31,242 nt of DNA from Methylophilaceae bacterium (GTDB lineage: Bacteria > Pseudomonadota > Gammaproteobacteria > Burkholderiales > Methylophilaceae). Positions within the stretch are counted from its first letter, which is position 1. Each line of letters opens with the position of its first letter. The stretch is from assembly GCA_006844635.1 (NCBI GenBank), contig SPJO01000104.1:1-31242 (forward strand). Reading direction: 5' to 3'. The notes under the pieces are model-generated. The model did not search any database and was not told the DNA's origin. It saw nothing but the letters and a program-made list of their open reading frames with translations. Both the position numbers and the translations under genes were made by a program. Below, piece by piece: positions 6,486 to 15,689 of this stretch.

Positions 6486-9037
6486 TCTCTTTGCGCAATA
6501 ATTTGACAGGCCAGCGCACTGGCATATGGCATTGACTGCAGGGCCAACAAGGTCACCCAAAGCTGCGCATCTAAGTTACCAAAGCCTCGTGTATACAGCA
6601 TGGCATAAGCAGATAATATCAATGCAGTTAAAATCAAGAACTCTTCGCGGATTGGGTTTAATATGGCCCATTTGCTGGCCGTTGCCTTCCCTTTGGCCGT
6701 GACTACAAATACCCCAGCCTTTTTAATCAGCCCCATCATCACGCCTCGTGCTATCGCATGTGACAACCCTAAACTGGCTAAGGATGCTCCCCAGATATCC
6801 ATCCACTGACACTGCATTGTTTTTCGATACAACACAGGACCTAAAGCCGCTTTAATACCAAGAAAGCAAATGATGGGCACAATCATAATCGACACGGGCA
6901 AACTAAATGTCCCAGGGAAGAACAACATCAACAATGTCCAACCAATAGAGCCTAAGGTGAAAATGAGTTGCAGCGCATCACCAATCCAGCCAAACCACCC
7001 AGTTAAAAAATGATAACGCTGACTAAAGCTTAAGGTCGACTTACCAATCAGCCTTGTCATATGGTGCTTCAAAATTTGCATCGCACCAAACGCCCAACGA
7101 TAGCGTTGTGATTTTAACGCGCTGAAGCTAGCTGGCGTTAGCCCACGCCCAAAGGTGTCATCGACATACCGCAGTTCATAGTCACTTTCCAACAGACGCA
7201 AACCAAGCTCGGTATCTTCACAGATACACCACTCAGACCAACCACCTAGGTCGGTCAAGGCGCGGTGCCTAATTAAAGTCATGGTGCCATGTTGAATCAA
7301 TGCATTACGTTCATGCCGATGATGCATACCAATACGGAAAAAGCCTTCAAATTCCCAATTACACATCCGTTTGAAGAAATTGTTCTCCCACTCGCGATGT
7401 GCTTGCGGCGCTTGCACAACAGCAACTTGCTGCTCAATAAAATGCGGTACCAATGTAGCCAACCAATCTTCAGTCACCACATAGTCTGCATCCACCACCC
7501 CAATCGCTACCGCGTCTGGGTGTGTTTTCGTCAAGGCAAAATTAAGTGCACCAGCTTTAAATCCAGGCCATGTTGGTAAATGATAAAAGTGGAAGTGCTC
7601 TGGCAGCGCTGCCATATAAGCCTCTATCGGCTTCCATTTAGATTCGTCTTTTGTATTGTTATCAACCACAATCACTTCATAGTTTTTGTAATCTAAGTTT
7701 TTCAAACTTTCAATGGTCGCAATCACCATCTCAGGTGGTTCGTTGTAACAAGCCAAGTGAATAGATACAAACAACTCATCTTCTGTGGGCAAAGGTGCTT
7801 TGCGATGATAAATACGCCGCCAATTGCGCTTAAACATCACCTCACTGAATTCCACGGCATAAATCATTAGCACCAGGGACGTTAACCCCATCGCCAATAT
7901 CAAGCCTGCCAAAATAACAAAGTCTCTAAATGTATAGTAATAGTCGCCCGGCAAGTTCCACGCAATCACCAGCGTAGTAATGCAGGCTTGTAATAAGGTT
8001 GCCATCGACACCACACCACCAAAACCCCAACTACGGAAACGCCAACCGATAAACACAATCGGTAAAAAGGCTATCGCACTGGCCCAAATCGCCTTTTCTG
8101 CCCAGCGATCATCTTTAGAAACAGACCCTTGCAAGGCATACTTTTGCGTGCGCTTGGCATCGAACATCCCCCAATAGGCGCCTGCCCAACCTTCAATATT
8201 GTATTTCCATGGTTGGTCGAAAGCTTCCATCAGATAATACTCATACTGCTGACTATCATTGGCTGCTAAAAACTCTCTGACAAACCGCGCTTGATTAACC
8301 TCACTGGCGACAGATGCGCCTATCGTTGGTCCACTACTTGGCCAGCCGACCTCCGTCACAACAATTCGCTTACGTGGATAAGCTAAGGCCAACTCTTTAT
8401 AACGCTCAGCTGTGTAGGCAGCGGCCTGCTCAATGGGCACCCCCTCATGATATGGCAATAAATGCACAGCAATATAATCGACGTGCTTCACTAGCTTTGG
8501 ATTTTTCAACCAAATATGCCATGGCTCGGCTGTTGACACTGGCACATCCGTGGCTTCACGCACTTCATCTAGATAAACGATTAAATCGTCTACTGAAATA
8601 TCATTACGCAACAATGACTCATTACCGACAATCACATCCTCAATATTGTCGTAATACATTATTTTTTCTTTCAACGCCGCAAGCTCACGACCATTCGCAT
8701 AATCGTCTTGATTAATCCAAGCACCTGCTACCACCGTCATTCCTTCTTTTGACGCTAAAGGAATCACTTCACTATTTTCTAAAGAAGCATAGATACGAAT
8801 GCGGTTAGTAAGTTTTTTCAGCAGCTTGATGTCATGCGCAAGTTCTGCAGTATTCGGAAAGGTTTTATCGAGTGGGCTCTGACTTTCTTGATAACCACTA
8901 TAAGCAAACCCGTGTACAAGCGGCTGTACATTAATCAGTGGCAACGCGCGATTGGCAATCGCCCAAGTACCAAAATGAATGGCTGCAAAAATAAGTGCAA
9001 ATAAAACAGGGAAGTAAATACGTTTAATCAGTTGCAT
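6482..9037 (-). CDS. GH17 beta-glucan transglycosylase fused to GT2 glycosyltransferase (NdvB-like)
   Basis: This 851-residue membrane protein joins two enzymes. An N-terminal transmembrane anchor (about 8-30) is followed by a periplasmic GH17 domain (about 40-310) with acid/base Glu140 in VIVGNESLL and nucleophile Glu229 in VVTEVGWPSSG. Further membrane segments (about 316-395) lead to a cytoplasmic GT2 domain with VVDNN (about 457), the VDAD motif (about 516), EDTELGLRLL (607 onward) and QRYRW (644-648), then several C-terminal membrane helices. All processive-synthase motifs are intact. Proteins of this architecture, such as NdvB of Pseudomonas and Bradyrhizobium, make or remodel beta-1,3/1,6-glucans. 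Here the product is probably a periplasmic or exported beta-glucan, by inference. The start overlaps the stop of the upstream GH17 gene (TGATG), so the two are co-translated. Confidence 0.93.
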   Translation of the reverse strand: MQLIKRIYFPVLFALIFAAIHFGTWAIANRALPLINVQPLVHGFAYSGYQESQSPLDKTFPNTAELAHDIKLLKKLTNRIRIYASLENSEVIPLASKEGMTVVAGAWINQDDYANGRELAALKEKIMYYDNIEDVIVGNESLLRNDISVDDLIVYLDEVREATDVPVSTAEPWHIWLKNPKLVKHVDYIAVHLLPYHEGVPIEQAAAYTAERYKELALAYPRKRIVVTEVGWPSSGPTIGASVASEVNQARFVREFLAANDSQQYEYYLMEAFDQPWKYNIEGWAGAYWGMFDAKRTQKYALQGSVSKDDRWAEKAIWASAIAFLPIVFIGWRFRSWGFGGVVSMATLLQACITTLVIAWNLPGDYYYTFRDFVILAGLILAMGLTSLVLMIYAVEFSEVMFKRNWRRIYHRKAPLPTEDELFVSIHLACYNEPPEMVIATIESLKNLDYKNYEVIVVDNNTKDESKWKPIEAYMAALPEHFHFYHLPTWPGFKAGALNFALTKTHPDAVAIGVVDADYVVTEDWLATLVPHFIEQQVAVVQAPQAHREWENNFFKRMCNWEFEGFFRIGMHHRHERNALIQHGTMTLIRHRALTDLGGWSEWCICEDTELGLRLLESDYELRYVDDTFGRGLTPASFSALKSQRYRWAFGAMQILKHHMTRLIGKSTLSFSQRYHFLTGWFGWIGDALQLIFTLGSIGWTLLMLFFPGTFSLPVSIMIVPIICFLGIKAALGPVLYRKTMQCQWMDIWGASLASLGLSHAIARGVMMGLIKKAGVFVVTAKGKATASKWAILNPIREEFLILTALILSAYAMLYTRGFGNLDAQLWVTLLALQSMPYASALACQIIAQRD

Positions 9038-10623
9038 CAGTTGTTTTTAATCTTTTTTGATGTGGTCAAGTTATTTCTTTGACGAGGCCAATTGGCAATC
9101 GCTAATAATAGCGTCAACAGCAACCATAAGAGTGCTGCATGGTTATTAAGTTCTTTTTCGAAACACAATACTGCAAACATAACGCTTAATGCGGCAGGAA
9201 TCGCATACAACACCCAATGCATTGCACTTGCCGTCGGCCTAAGCAATGAAGCGGTTGCCATCACGAAAGCTGGCACCAGAAATAGCATAATCGGAAAATC
9301 ACGGTAGCGCCCATCAAAGAAAATCAAATAACCCGTCACCAATGCCGCATAAATAAATAGCAGTTTTATCGTGGCTGTTAATTTGATTGCTGCTTGTGTT
9401 TTTTTACCGGAAACCAGCCAAGGCTGTACCAACAACAACACGCTACCCAGTATTGCCAAGCCCCCCAATGCAAGCCACTCTATCCAATCACGGCTTGCAC
9501 TAACGACATACGCCAATTTCAGCAATGCCATCATCGCCGCGACTGCCCCCAATGCCCCAAGCCCTAACAGTGCACTACGCCGTTGCTCATTCAGCTTTTT
9601 AGCCAACAACAAGAATAGCGCCGCACCTAAGAGACCAGCCCAAACAAACTGATACTGATCTTGCCTTTCAGCAACAGCACCAGTTAAAGCAAACTTGGGC
9701 TTCAAATCAAAAGTGAATAGCCCCCAATAACCACCAACCGTTCCTTCTAAGCTACGCTTCCAAGGCTGATCAATCGCTTCAATGATATTGTATTGCCACT
9801 TGTGGGCTTGTGCTTTTTGCACGAATTCACGTACATAACGCGCCTGATTGATTAGGCTAGGCTGCGATTCACCACGCTGCCTACCAACGGAAGGCCAGCC
9901 AGTTTCTCCAATCAAAATAGGCTTTGAAAAAGTGCTTTCCATCGTTGCCATCACGGTTTCTGCATGCTGCATTGCATCCGCAATAGCCACAGGATCATTC
10001 TCCCAATAGGGCAATAGGTGCACTGTGTGGAAATCGATGTGCTTAGCCATTTTTTGATGTTTAATCCAAAACTCCCAAACATCGGCATACGTAATCGGTA
10101 CAGCCGTTAACCTTTTGGCTAACGCAAAGTAACGTTGCATTGCCGCCTCATCTTGCTCTCCTCGCAAGAACACTTCATTGCCAACAATAAGCCCCTTAAT
10201 TGTTTCAGGGTATGCATTCGCCACTTTTGTTGCCAATTTGATTTCTTTCACATTCGCTGCATCTGTCCAGCCGACCCATGCGCCCAAATACACTTTCATC
10301 CCGATTTTGGCAGCGGCTTCTGGCACATAATCCATTCCCTGGCCAACAGAGTAAGTTCTTACACAATGGCTAATGTTCGACAATAGCTTCAAGTCATGAT
10401 CAATTTGAGCTGGCGTTATCCACATGCCTTTGACATGTGGCGAGTCACCTTTTTTATAGTGCGGCGCATAAGAAACACATTGAAGCTTTTTATCTAGTAA
10501 CTGTGTTGCTGACGTGACGGCTACTGGTTGATTTTGCTGAAACAACCAAACACTCACCACAGATAATGCCAGTATATTAAGCAAACAATAAAGCCAAAGC
10601 GGCGGTATAACTCTCTGCGACAT
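9037..10623 (-). CDS. Membrane-anchored GH17 family protein
   Basis: This 528-residue protein starts with a membrane anchor (about 9-28). A GH17 domain (about 48-320) follows, with Glu150 in LIVGNEVFL and Glu240 in ILIGETGWPSVG as the expected acid/base and nucleophile. The C-terminal part has about seven hydrophobic segments and no glycosyltransferase motifs. A longer reading from 10656 exists, but the ATG at 10623 is preceded by AGGAG at 10628-10632, which fixes the start. It is the first gene of a two-gene operon and its GH17 domain is paralogous to that of the downstream fusion protein (shared YAPHY/FAYSGY, HTVHLLPY/AVHLLPY and DQPWK motifs). It probably acts on the same beta-glucan as a transglycosylase or branching enzyme (inference). 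Confidence 0.9.
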   Translation of the reverse strand: MSQRVIPPLWLYCLLNILALSVVSVWLFQQNQPVAVTSATQLLDKKLQCVSYAPHYKKGDSPHVKGMWITPAQIDHDLKLLSNISHCVRTYSVGQGMDYVPEAAAKIGMKVYLGAWVGWTDAANVKEIKLATKVANAYPETIKGLIVGNEVFLRGEQDEAAMQRYFALAKRLTAVPITYADVWEFWIKHQKMAKHIDFHTVHLLPYWENDPVAIADAMQHAETVMATMESTFSKPILIGETGWPSVGRQRGESQPSLINQARYVREFVQKAQAHKWQYNIIEAIDQPWKRSLEGTVGGYWGLFTFDLKPKFALTGAVAERQDQYQFVWAGLLGAALFLLLAKKLNEQRRSALLGLGALGAVAAMMALLKLAYVVSASRDWIEWLALGGLAILGSVLLLVQPWLVSGKKTQAAIKLTATIKLLFIYAALVTGYLIFFDGRYRDFPIMLFLVPAFVMATASLLRPTASAMHWVLYAIPAALSVMFAVLCFEKELNNHAALLWLLLTLLLAIANWPRQRNNLTTSKKIKNN

Positions 10624-10826
10624 GAAACTCCTTTTTGAGGCTTGAACAAACACCACGTTACCCGGAACTTAAGTACTTTTCATCAGTCAGAAAAGTGTCA
10701 ACCAGCGTGGATATACATACGTATTATAAGTGACAGCCTAGCTTCCAAGGATGACGTTACATTTTTTTACTATTCAGATTTGCATTACAAGATACAATCA
10801 ATTCTATCGATTACAAAAATAAAGAC

Positions 10827-11309
10827 ATGATGAAGCAAGTACTCCGTTTTATTCTTTTTTTTCTAGCCACCTCTCCATTAGCGCACGCCATGCCGCCATT
10901 TGTTGGCGATGATTACAGTGGTGAATATACCTGCAAAGGCAAGAATGACAGCGTTGGCGAGTACGAAGTGTTAGTCACGCTAAAATTAAATCCTGTCACT
11001 AGCCATGATATCTATGGCATTTATGATTTCAATACTGAGTCTAATAAGCAAGCCATGTACGTCGGCCAAATTATGGCAAAAGGTCGAAAATTCTCAATGA
11101 CCTTTAAGTTGCTAGGTACAAACAGTCCAACTTACAGCACAGGTATGGGGGAATTTAAAAAAGATAACAATCAACGCTGGGCTTTCAGCAACACTTATTA
11201 CGAACCAGATGGCAATGGTGGCAACTTTGGTAACGACTATTGCACCCTAGAAAAACCTATCCAGAAGACATCAAAAAAACTCATCCCAATGTCGAGCAAC
11301 AACTCTTAG
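10827..11309 (+). CDS. Small secreted protein of unknown function
   Basis: This 160-residue protein has a clear signal peptide: positively charged start, hydrophobic core (FILFFLAT), and a probable cut after AHA near residue 21. I do not recognise the mature part. It begins DDYSGEYTCKGKND and is rich in polar and aromatic residues, suggesting a small beta-rich periplasmic or outer-surface domain. It has two cysteines (YTCKG and DYCTLE) that could form one disulfide closing the domain. Upstream it faces the GH17 operon across 200 bp; downstream lies lpdA. The ribosome site before the double ATG is weak. The pattern of gradual third-position bias and the signal peptide make it a real gene. Confidence 0.75.
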   Translation: MMKQVLRFILFFLATSPLAHAMPPFVGDDYSGEYTCKGKNDSVGEYEVLVTLKLNPVTSHDIYGIYDFNTESNKQAMYVGQIMAKGRKFSMTFKLLGTNSPTYSTGMGEFKKDNNQRWAFSNTYYEPDGNGGNFGNDYCTLEKPIQKTSKKLIPMSSNNS

Positions 11310-11420
11310 CCATCAAATAAAAACTGCAATTACCCCTCATGCAGCAATATTGAAGCGGTTTAATGCTAAAATTCAGTTTAATGAAATGATTCAAACGATT
11401 TTGGTTTTATAGGGATTTGC

Positions 11421-13202
11421 ATGAGTAAGCTAGTAGAAGTTTTAGTGCCGCACATTGGCGATTTTGATAGCGTTGATGTGATTGAGGTAATCGTCAATGT
11501 TGGCGACACCATTGAGATAGAGGACTCACTCATTACTGTTGAGTCTGATAAAGCTTCAATGGACATCCCTTCATCACATGCTGGTGTTGTGAAAGAACTC
11601 AAAGTCGCCGTGGGTGACCAAGTCGCAGAAGGCACTGCTGTTCTAGTGGTTGAGGCTTCAGCAGAAGCAGCTGCTGAGACGCCAGCACCAGCGGAAAGCC
11701 CAGCTGAACCGGTGCCTGCAGTTGAATCACCTGCTCCAGCACCTGCCGCAGCAGCACCAACTGGTGACAATGATGTTGATACCCAAGTTGTTGTATTGGG
11801 TTCAGGCCCTGGTGGTTACACAGCAGCATTCAGAGCGGCTGACTTAGGTCTTAAAGTCGTCCTAATCGAACGCTATGCCACCTTAGGTGGTGTATGCCTA
11901 AATGTAGGCTGCATCCCTTCAAAAGCCTTACTGCATACCGCAAAAGTCATCACAGAAGCAGAAGAAACTGAACAGCATGGCCTTAGCTTCGGCAAGCCAA
12001 AAATCGATTTAGACAAACTCCGCAACTGGAAAGAAAATGAGGTCGTTGGCAAACTTACTGGCGGACTAGCACAAATGGCAAAAGGCCGTGGTGTGACCGT
12101 GGTGAATGGTGTTGGTAGTTTCACTAGCTCCAATCAAATTGCGGTTACCGCTGAAGATGGAAAAGTCACCAAAGTTGGATTCGAGAACGCTATTATTGCG
12201 GCGGGTTCGCAGGCGACTAAATTTCCGGGCTTAGATGAAAAAACAGCGAATGATCCTCGCATCATGGATTCAACTGGCGCACTCGCTTTAGAAGACATTC
12301 CAAAACGTATGCTTGTCATTGGTGGCGGCATTATCGGCTTAGAAATGGGCACGGTTTACGATGCGATGGGCACTAAAGTAAATGTAGTTGAATTTATGGA
12401 TGGGTTGATTACGGGCTGTGACAAAGACTTAGTTAGACCTTTACAAAAACGCATGAGCAAACGTTTTGAAAGCATTATGCTTTCAACTAAAGTCGCTAGC
12501 ATGGCAGCCAAAAAAGATGGTATCCACGTTAGTTTTGAAGGTGACAATGCTCCAAAAGGCACCGAGGTTTATGACCGTGTGCTCGTATCGATTGGCCGTC
12601 GTCCCAATGGCGGCAAAATCGGCGCAGAAAACGCTGGCGTTGCTGTTGATGATCGTGGCTTTATTGCTGTCGACAAACAACAACGTACCAATGTGCCACA
12701 TATTTTCGCGATTGGCGATATTGTTGGTCAACCAATGCTTGCCCATAAAGCAACGCATGAAGCCAAAGTTGCTGCTGAAGTCATCGCTGGGCATAAAACA
12801 GAGTTTGTGGCGAATGTAATTCCATCAGTTGCCTATACAGACCCTGAAGTTGCATGGGTCGGCGTAACAGAAATCGAAGCGAAAGAAAAAGGCATTGAAA
12901 TAGAGAAAGCTAGCTTCCCTTGGGCCGCGAGTGGTCGTGCATTGTCTATTGCCCGTACCGAAGGGGCTACCAAAGTGATTTTTGATAAGAAAACACACCG
13001 CTTAATAGGTGCAGGGATTGTCGGCACTAACGCAGGTGAACTATTAGCAGAAGCTTGTTTAGCCATTGAAATGGGTGCAGATGCACATGATTTAGGCTTA
13101 ACGATTCATGCACATCCAACATTATCAGAAACGATTTGTTTCGCTGCAGAGCTGAAAGAAGGCACCATCACCGACATGATGCCACCAAAGAAACGCAAAT
13201 AG
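11421..13202 (+). CDS. lpdA: Dihydrolipoyl dehydrogenase with N-terminal lipoyl domain (E3)
   Basis: This 593-residue flavoprotein reoxidises dihydrolipoamide in the pyruvate (and possibly 2-oxoglutarate) dehydrogenase complex, passing electrons to NAD+. Domains in order: a lipoyl domain (about 1-80, Lys44 in ESDKASMD), an Ala/Pro linker (about 80-117), the FAD-binding fold (GSGPGGYTAAFRAADLG, about 128), the redox disulfide C159-C164 in GGVCLNVGC, the NAD fold (VIGGGIIGLEMG), and the interface domain with the catalytic HPTLSE pair H565/E570. The fused lipoyl domain is known from beta-proteobacterial and Neisseria E3 proteins. AGGGA at 11411-11415 supports the start. It lies 6.1 kb downstream of aceEF in the same orientation, with unrelated genes between, so it needs its own promoter. 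Confidence 0.97.
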   Translation: MSKLVEVLVPHIGDFDSVDVIEVIVNVGDTIEIEDSLITVESDKASMDIPSSHAGVVKELKVAVGDQVAEGTAVLVVEASAEAAAETPAPAESPAEPVPAVESPAPAPAAAAPTGDNDVDTQVVVLGSGPGGYTAAFRAADLGLKVVLIERYATLGGVCLNVGCIPSKALLHTAKVITEAEETEQHGLSFGKPKIDLDKLRNWKENEVVGKLTGGLAQMAKGRGVTVVNGVGSFTSSNQIAVTAEDGKVTKVGFENAIIAAGSQATKFPGLDEKTANDPRIMDSTGALALEDIPKRMLVIGGGIIGLEMGTVYDAMGTKVNVVEFMDGLITGCDKDLVRPLQKRMSKRFESIMLSTKVASMAAKKDGIHVSFEGDNAPKGTEVYDRVLVSIGRRPNGGKIGAENAGVAVDDRGFIAVDKQQRTNVPHIFAIGDIVGQPMLAHKATHEAKVAAEVIAGHKTEFVANVIPSVAYTDPEVAWVGVTEIEAKEKGIEIEKASFPWAASGRALSIARTEGATKVIFDKKTHRLIGAGIVGTNAGELLAEACLAIEMGADAHDLGLTIHAHPTLSETICFAAELKEGTITDMMPPKKRK

Positions 13203-13221
13203 GAAAAACACAACAATGATG

Positions 13222-13258
13222 CAATAAAAAAGCCAGCTTATCGCTGGCTTTTTTATTG
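13222..13258 (+). terminator. Rho-independent terminator after lpdA, bidirectional
   Basis: A perfect 16-bp stem (CAATAAAAAAGCCAGC with its complement at 13243-13258) encloses a 5-base loop TTATC. Six T's on the right serve lpdA and six A's on the left serve the convergent SPOR gene, so it can stop both. The outer arm segments CAATAAAAAAGCC and GGCTTTTTTATTG are identical to those of the aceF terminator. Confidence 0.92.
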
Positions 13259-13272
13259 TTCTGTGTTTGCCA

Positions 13273-13923
13273 TTAATGACAAGCTACTGGCACGACTTCA
13301 GTCCCAACAAACTCAGGTCTGACTTTATATAGCTCAACAGCATGCTCTGAATCTACATTTTTAGCAATTAAGCTACCAGTAGACTTGCCTTGCTGACGTA
13401 ATGACTTCACTGCATGGCGCACACCTTTGGATTTTAAATTCTTCAATAAGGCATTCGCAAGTGGCTCTTCAGCAAACAAGCCAAATGAAATCGCGTGGCG
13501 CCATTGTTTACCTTGAACAATGTATAGCTCATCAACACCCAACCTTCTAATCTCATCCGCTTTTTTCTTTGCCAGCTCAGCATTGGCTAACGGCGGGTAG
13601 TAAACCCAGAAACGCTTGTCTTGTTCTGTTGAATTTTCTTGCACCAAATCCGCCTCTAAACCAAGCCGTTCTATGACAGCTTGCGCTTCCGCCAAGTTAC
13701 TTTCAGTAAATACTCCCCACTTATAGCAACTATCAACCGAAGCTTGTTTTGTTTCCAATGCTCGCTTATCTAAAGTTGAAAAATCATCATCCATCAACAA
13801 TTTAAGCTTCTCAGGATTAACTTCTTTATGGACAACCTGCGCTTTTGGAACGAGTGTATCCATATTGAAATAGACTAACAAGCCAACATTAAACAATACC
13901 AAGAACCATACTAATAATCTCAT
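13273..13923 (-). CDS. SPOR-domain membrane protein downstream of coaX
   Basis: This 216-residue protein has one N-terminal transmembrane helix (about 3-20, LLVWFLVLFNVGLLVYF) and a periplasmic remainder. The stretch from about residue 66 (CYKWGVFTESNLAEAQAVIERLG) through KQWRHAISFGLFAEEPLA looks like the repeated beta-alpha-beta halves of a SPOR-like domain, which in known cases binds denuded septal peptidoglycan. The assignment to SPOR is by pattern and position, not by strong identity. Its ATG overlaps the coaX stop (ATGA), so it is the last gene of the birA-coaX operon; SPOR proteins are commonly found after coaX in beta-proteobacteria. Confidence 0.78.
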   Translation of the reverse strand: MRLLVWFLVLFNVGLLVYFNMDTLVPKAQVVHKEVNPEKLKLLMDDDFSTLDKRALETKQASVDSCYKWGVFTESNLAEAQAVIERLGLEADLVQENSTEQDKRFWVYYPPLANAELAKKKADEIRRLGVDELYIVQGKQWRHAISFGLFAEEPLANALLKNLKSKGVRHAVKSLRQQGKSTGSLIAKNVDSEHAVELYKVRPEFVGTEVVPVACH

Positions 13924-14669
13924 ACTTGCACTTCCCCTAATAGTGCCAGACCTTGCAGCACTAAACTCTCAGCAACAACAGGTCTTTTTATTCTCGGGCT
14001 TAACGCCCCTGCAATTTTAACTGCATCACCACCACTAATCACGACTTTAGGCAAAAAAGCCGCGTGTTTTTCCAAATTTTTCAACTGTAATACAACACTA
14101 CCAACAATGGCATTAATGCATCCCGCATAAATGGCTTCTTGCGTATTGCTTGGGAAAACACTGTATGTTGCAGTCGCCAATGCAGGTAATTTAGCCGTGT
14201 TATTAGCTAAAGCGTCATACAATAACTGCAAACCAGGCATAATGCTACCACCCAAGTAGGTACCTTTGTTTGTGAGTTTTTCCCGGGATACAGCATCTAC
14301 AGTAATGGCGGTTCCTGCATTAATGACAATCAGCGGCTGTTGGTACTGATGCCAAGCGGCAACCACGGACGCCCAACGGTCAATCCCTAAACTAGCAGTA
14401 TCATACTGACAAGTCACACCATAAGCCCCTGACTCCACGGCAGCAAAGACAGCTTCTGCTTGTTGCGGCAACATAGCCGTCACCTGCTCAGCCATCGTAC
14501 TTCCTGCTACATTCGCAATCACGACTTTATCTGCATTTGATAGCGCCTTCTTAAATGCTGACTTAGCTAAACTGCTGTTCATAGCAGCGTCCATCGCTTG
14601 CAAGCGACCACCCTCTGTCACTTGCGCCCATTTTGTACGTGTATTTCCTATATCAACTACTATCAACAT
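13920..14669 (-). CDS. coaX: Type III pantothenate kinase
   Basis: This 249-residue protein is the usual CoaX length. It phosphorylates pantothenate, the first step of CoA synthesis, in the cytoplasm. The ASKHA-fold motifs are present: N-terminal phosphate loop VDIGNTRTKW (about 4-13), GIDRWASVVAAW, NAGTAITVDAV and GGSIMPGLQLL. The middle motif reads NAGTA where many type III kinases have DxGTA. I do not take this as loss of function because the remaining motifs are intact and the catalytic Asp in DIGNT is kept. It lies 25 bp after birA and overlaps the SPOR gene, giving the order birA-coaX-SPOR seen in other beta-proteobacteria. Confidence 0.95.
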   Translation of the reverse strand: MLIVVDIGNTRTKWAQVTEGGRLQAMDAAMNSSLAKSAFKKALSNADKVVIANVAGSTMAEQVTAMLPQQAEAVFAAVESGAYGVTCQYDTASLGIDRWASVVAAWHQYQQPLIVINAGTAITVDAVSREKLTNKGTYLGGSIMPGLQLLYDALANNTAKLPALATATYSVFPSNTQEAIYAGCINAIVGSVVLQLKNLEKHAAFLPKVVISGGDAVKIAGALSPRIKRPVVAESLVLQGLALLGEVQV

Positions 14670-14694
14670 TATTCTTAAAATACCTTTTTAGGTT

Positions 14695-15684
14695 TTACCT
14701 TTCATGACTCACCGCTCTTAATGATATCTCTCCAGCAGAAAAACGCTGCAAACCCAATGCAGTTTCTACCAGCAAAATACCATCATCAGCCACACCTTTC
14801 ACAAGGCCTTCTACATCTCGCCCATCGGGCATCAACATACGAACAGTTTGGTTTTGATACGCATGATGGCTTAACCACTCATCCCGCACACTGACAAAAC
14901 CATGTATTTCAAAGTCTCGTAGCACGTCAATAAAATGTTTTAACACAGTCCCTAGCAATACGCTTTGATTTAACGCATGCCCTTCACTAACACGTTGGAT
15001 ATCAATAGCTGGTTGGTCAATACGTTTGAGCGCATTTCCCGATAGGTTTACATTAATGCCAACGCCAATCACAGCGGCACTAGGGCCATCCATATCGCCT
15101 TGCAGATCAATTAAAATACCGGCCAGCTTCTTCTGATTGACCAATACATCATTTGGCCATTTCAATTGCGCTGCATTCACACCGAGCTCATTTAAGGCAC
15201 GTATCAGCCCAACGCCAACCGCCAAACTCAAGCCTGAAAGCGCCGTCGCACCACAATCAAAGCGCCATAACAATGAAAACGTTAGGCTTGCCCCCAGTTC
15301 AGATACCCAATTTCGGCCACGACGTCCGCGTCCACCTGTTTGCATATGCGTTGCCACACAACTTACATGCGGTGCGCCATTAGCGGCAGCATTCAATAAA
15401 TAAGTATTCGTTGAATCGACCGTATCTAAGACTTCCAGCTGAATCCACTCACTTTGTACGCCTATTGTACGCAAGACTGTGTCTTTATCTAATAGCTCGA
15501 TTGCACTAGGCAGTTTATACCCGCGCCCGCGCACACTAAATATCTCAACACCAAGACTTTGCGCATACTGAATAGCGTTCCAAACGGTGACACGCGTGAC
15601 ATCAAACTGTGCTGCCAATGCTTCGCCAGAGTGAAATTGACCATCAGATAATTGTTTTAAGATAGGGAAAGTCAGTGCATTCAT
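14695..15684 (-). CDS. birA: Biotin-protein ligase with N-terminal HTH (bifunctional BirA)
   Basis: This 329-residue protein attaches biotin to carboxylase carrier lysines and, in the bifunctional class, represses biotin genes. The N-terminal winged helix (about 5-58, VTRVTVWNAIQYAQSLG) is present, so it is the regulatory type. The ligase domain has the biotinyl-AMP loop GRGRRGR (118-124), KWPNDVLV (175-182) and GVGINVNLS, followed by the small SH3-like C-terminal domain. It heads the birA-coaX-SPOR operon and is divergent from glnS across 82 bp. A 13-bp palindrome (15690-15702) lies directly upstream of its start; it does not look like the E. coli bio operator. Confidence 0.96.
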   Translation of the reverse strand: MNALTFPILKQLSDGQFHSGEALAAQFDVTRVTVWNAIQYAQSLGVEIFSVRGRGYKLPSAIELLDKDTVLRTIGVQSEWIQLEVLDTVDSTNTYLLNAAANGAPHVSCVATHMQTGGRGRRGRNWVSELGASLTFSLLWRFDCGATALSGLSLAVGVGLIRALNELGVNAAQLKWPNDVLVNQKKLAGILIDLQGDMDGPSAAVIGVGINVNLSGNALKRIDQPAIDIQRVSEGHALNQSVLLGTVLKHFIDVLRDFEIHGFVSVRDEWLSHHAYQNQTVRMLMPDGRDVEGLVKGVADDGILLVETALGLQRFSAGEISLRAVSHER

Positions 15685-15689
15685 AAGCA

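Noticed and set aside
10624..10656. Longer start of the GH17 membrane protein at 10656
   Set aside because: AGGAG directly precedes ATG 10623 and the signal anchor begins there.
11358..11383. Two GTTTAATG copies 18 bp apart upstream of lpdA
   Set aside because: Only two short AT-rich copies; too weak to call an operator.
12483..12794. Minus-strand 103-codon frame inside lpdA
   Set aside because: Shadow of a strongly conserved coding sequence on the plus strand; no ribosome site or homology.
14281..14345. NAGTA in CoaX (Asn where many homologues have Asp) as a possible inactive kinase
   Set aside because: The other motifs, including the essential DIGNT aspartate, are intact and the operon context is standard.
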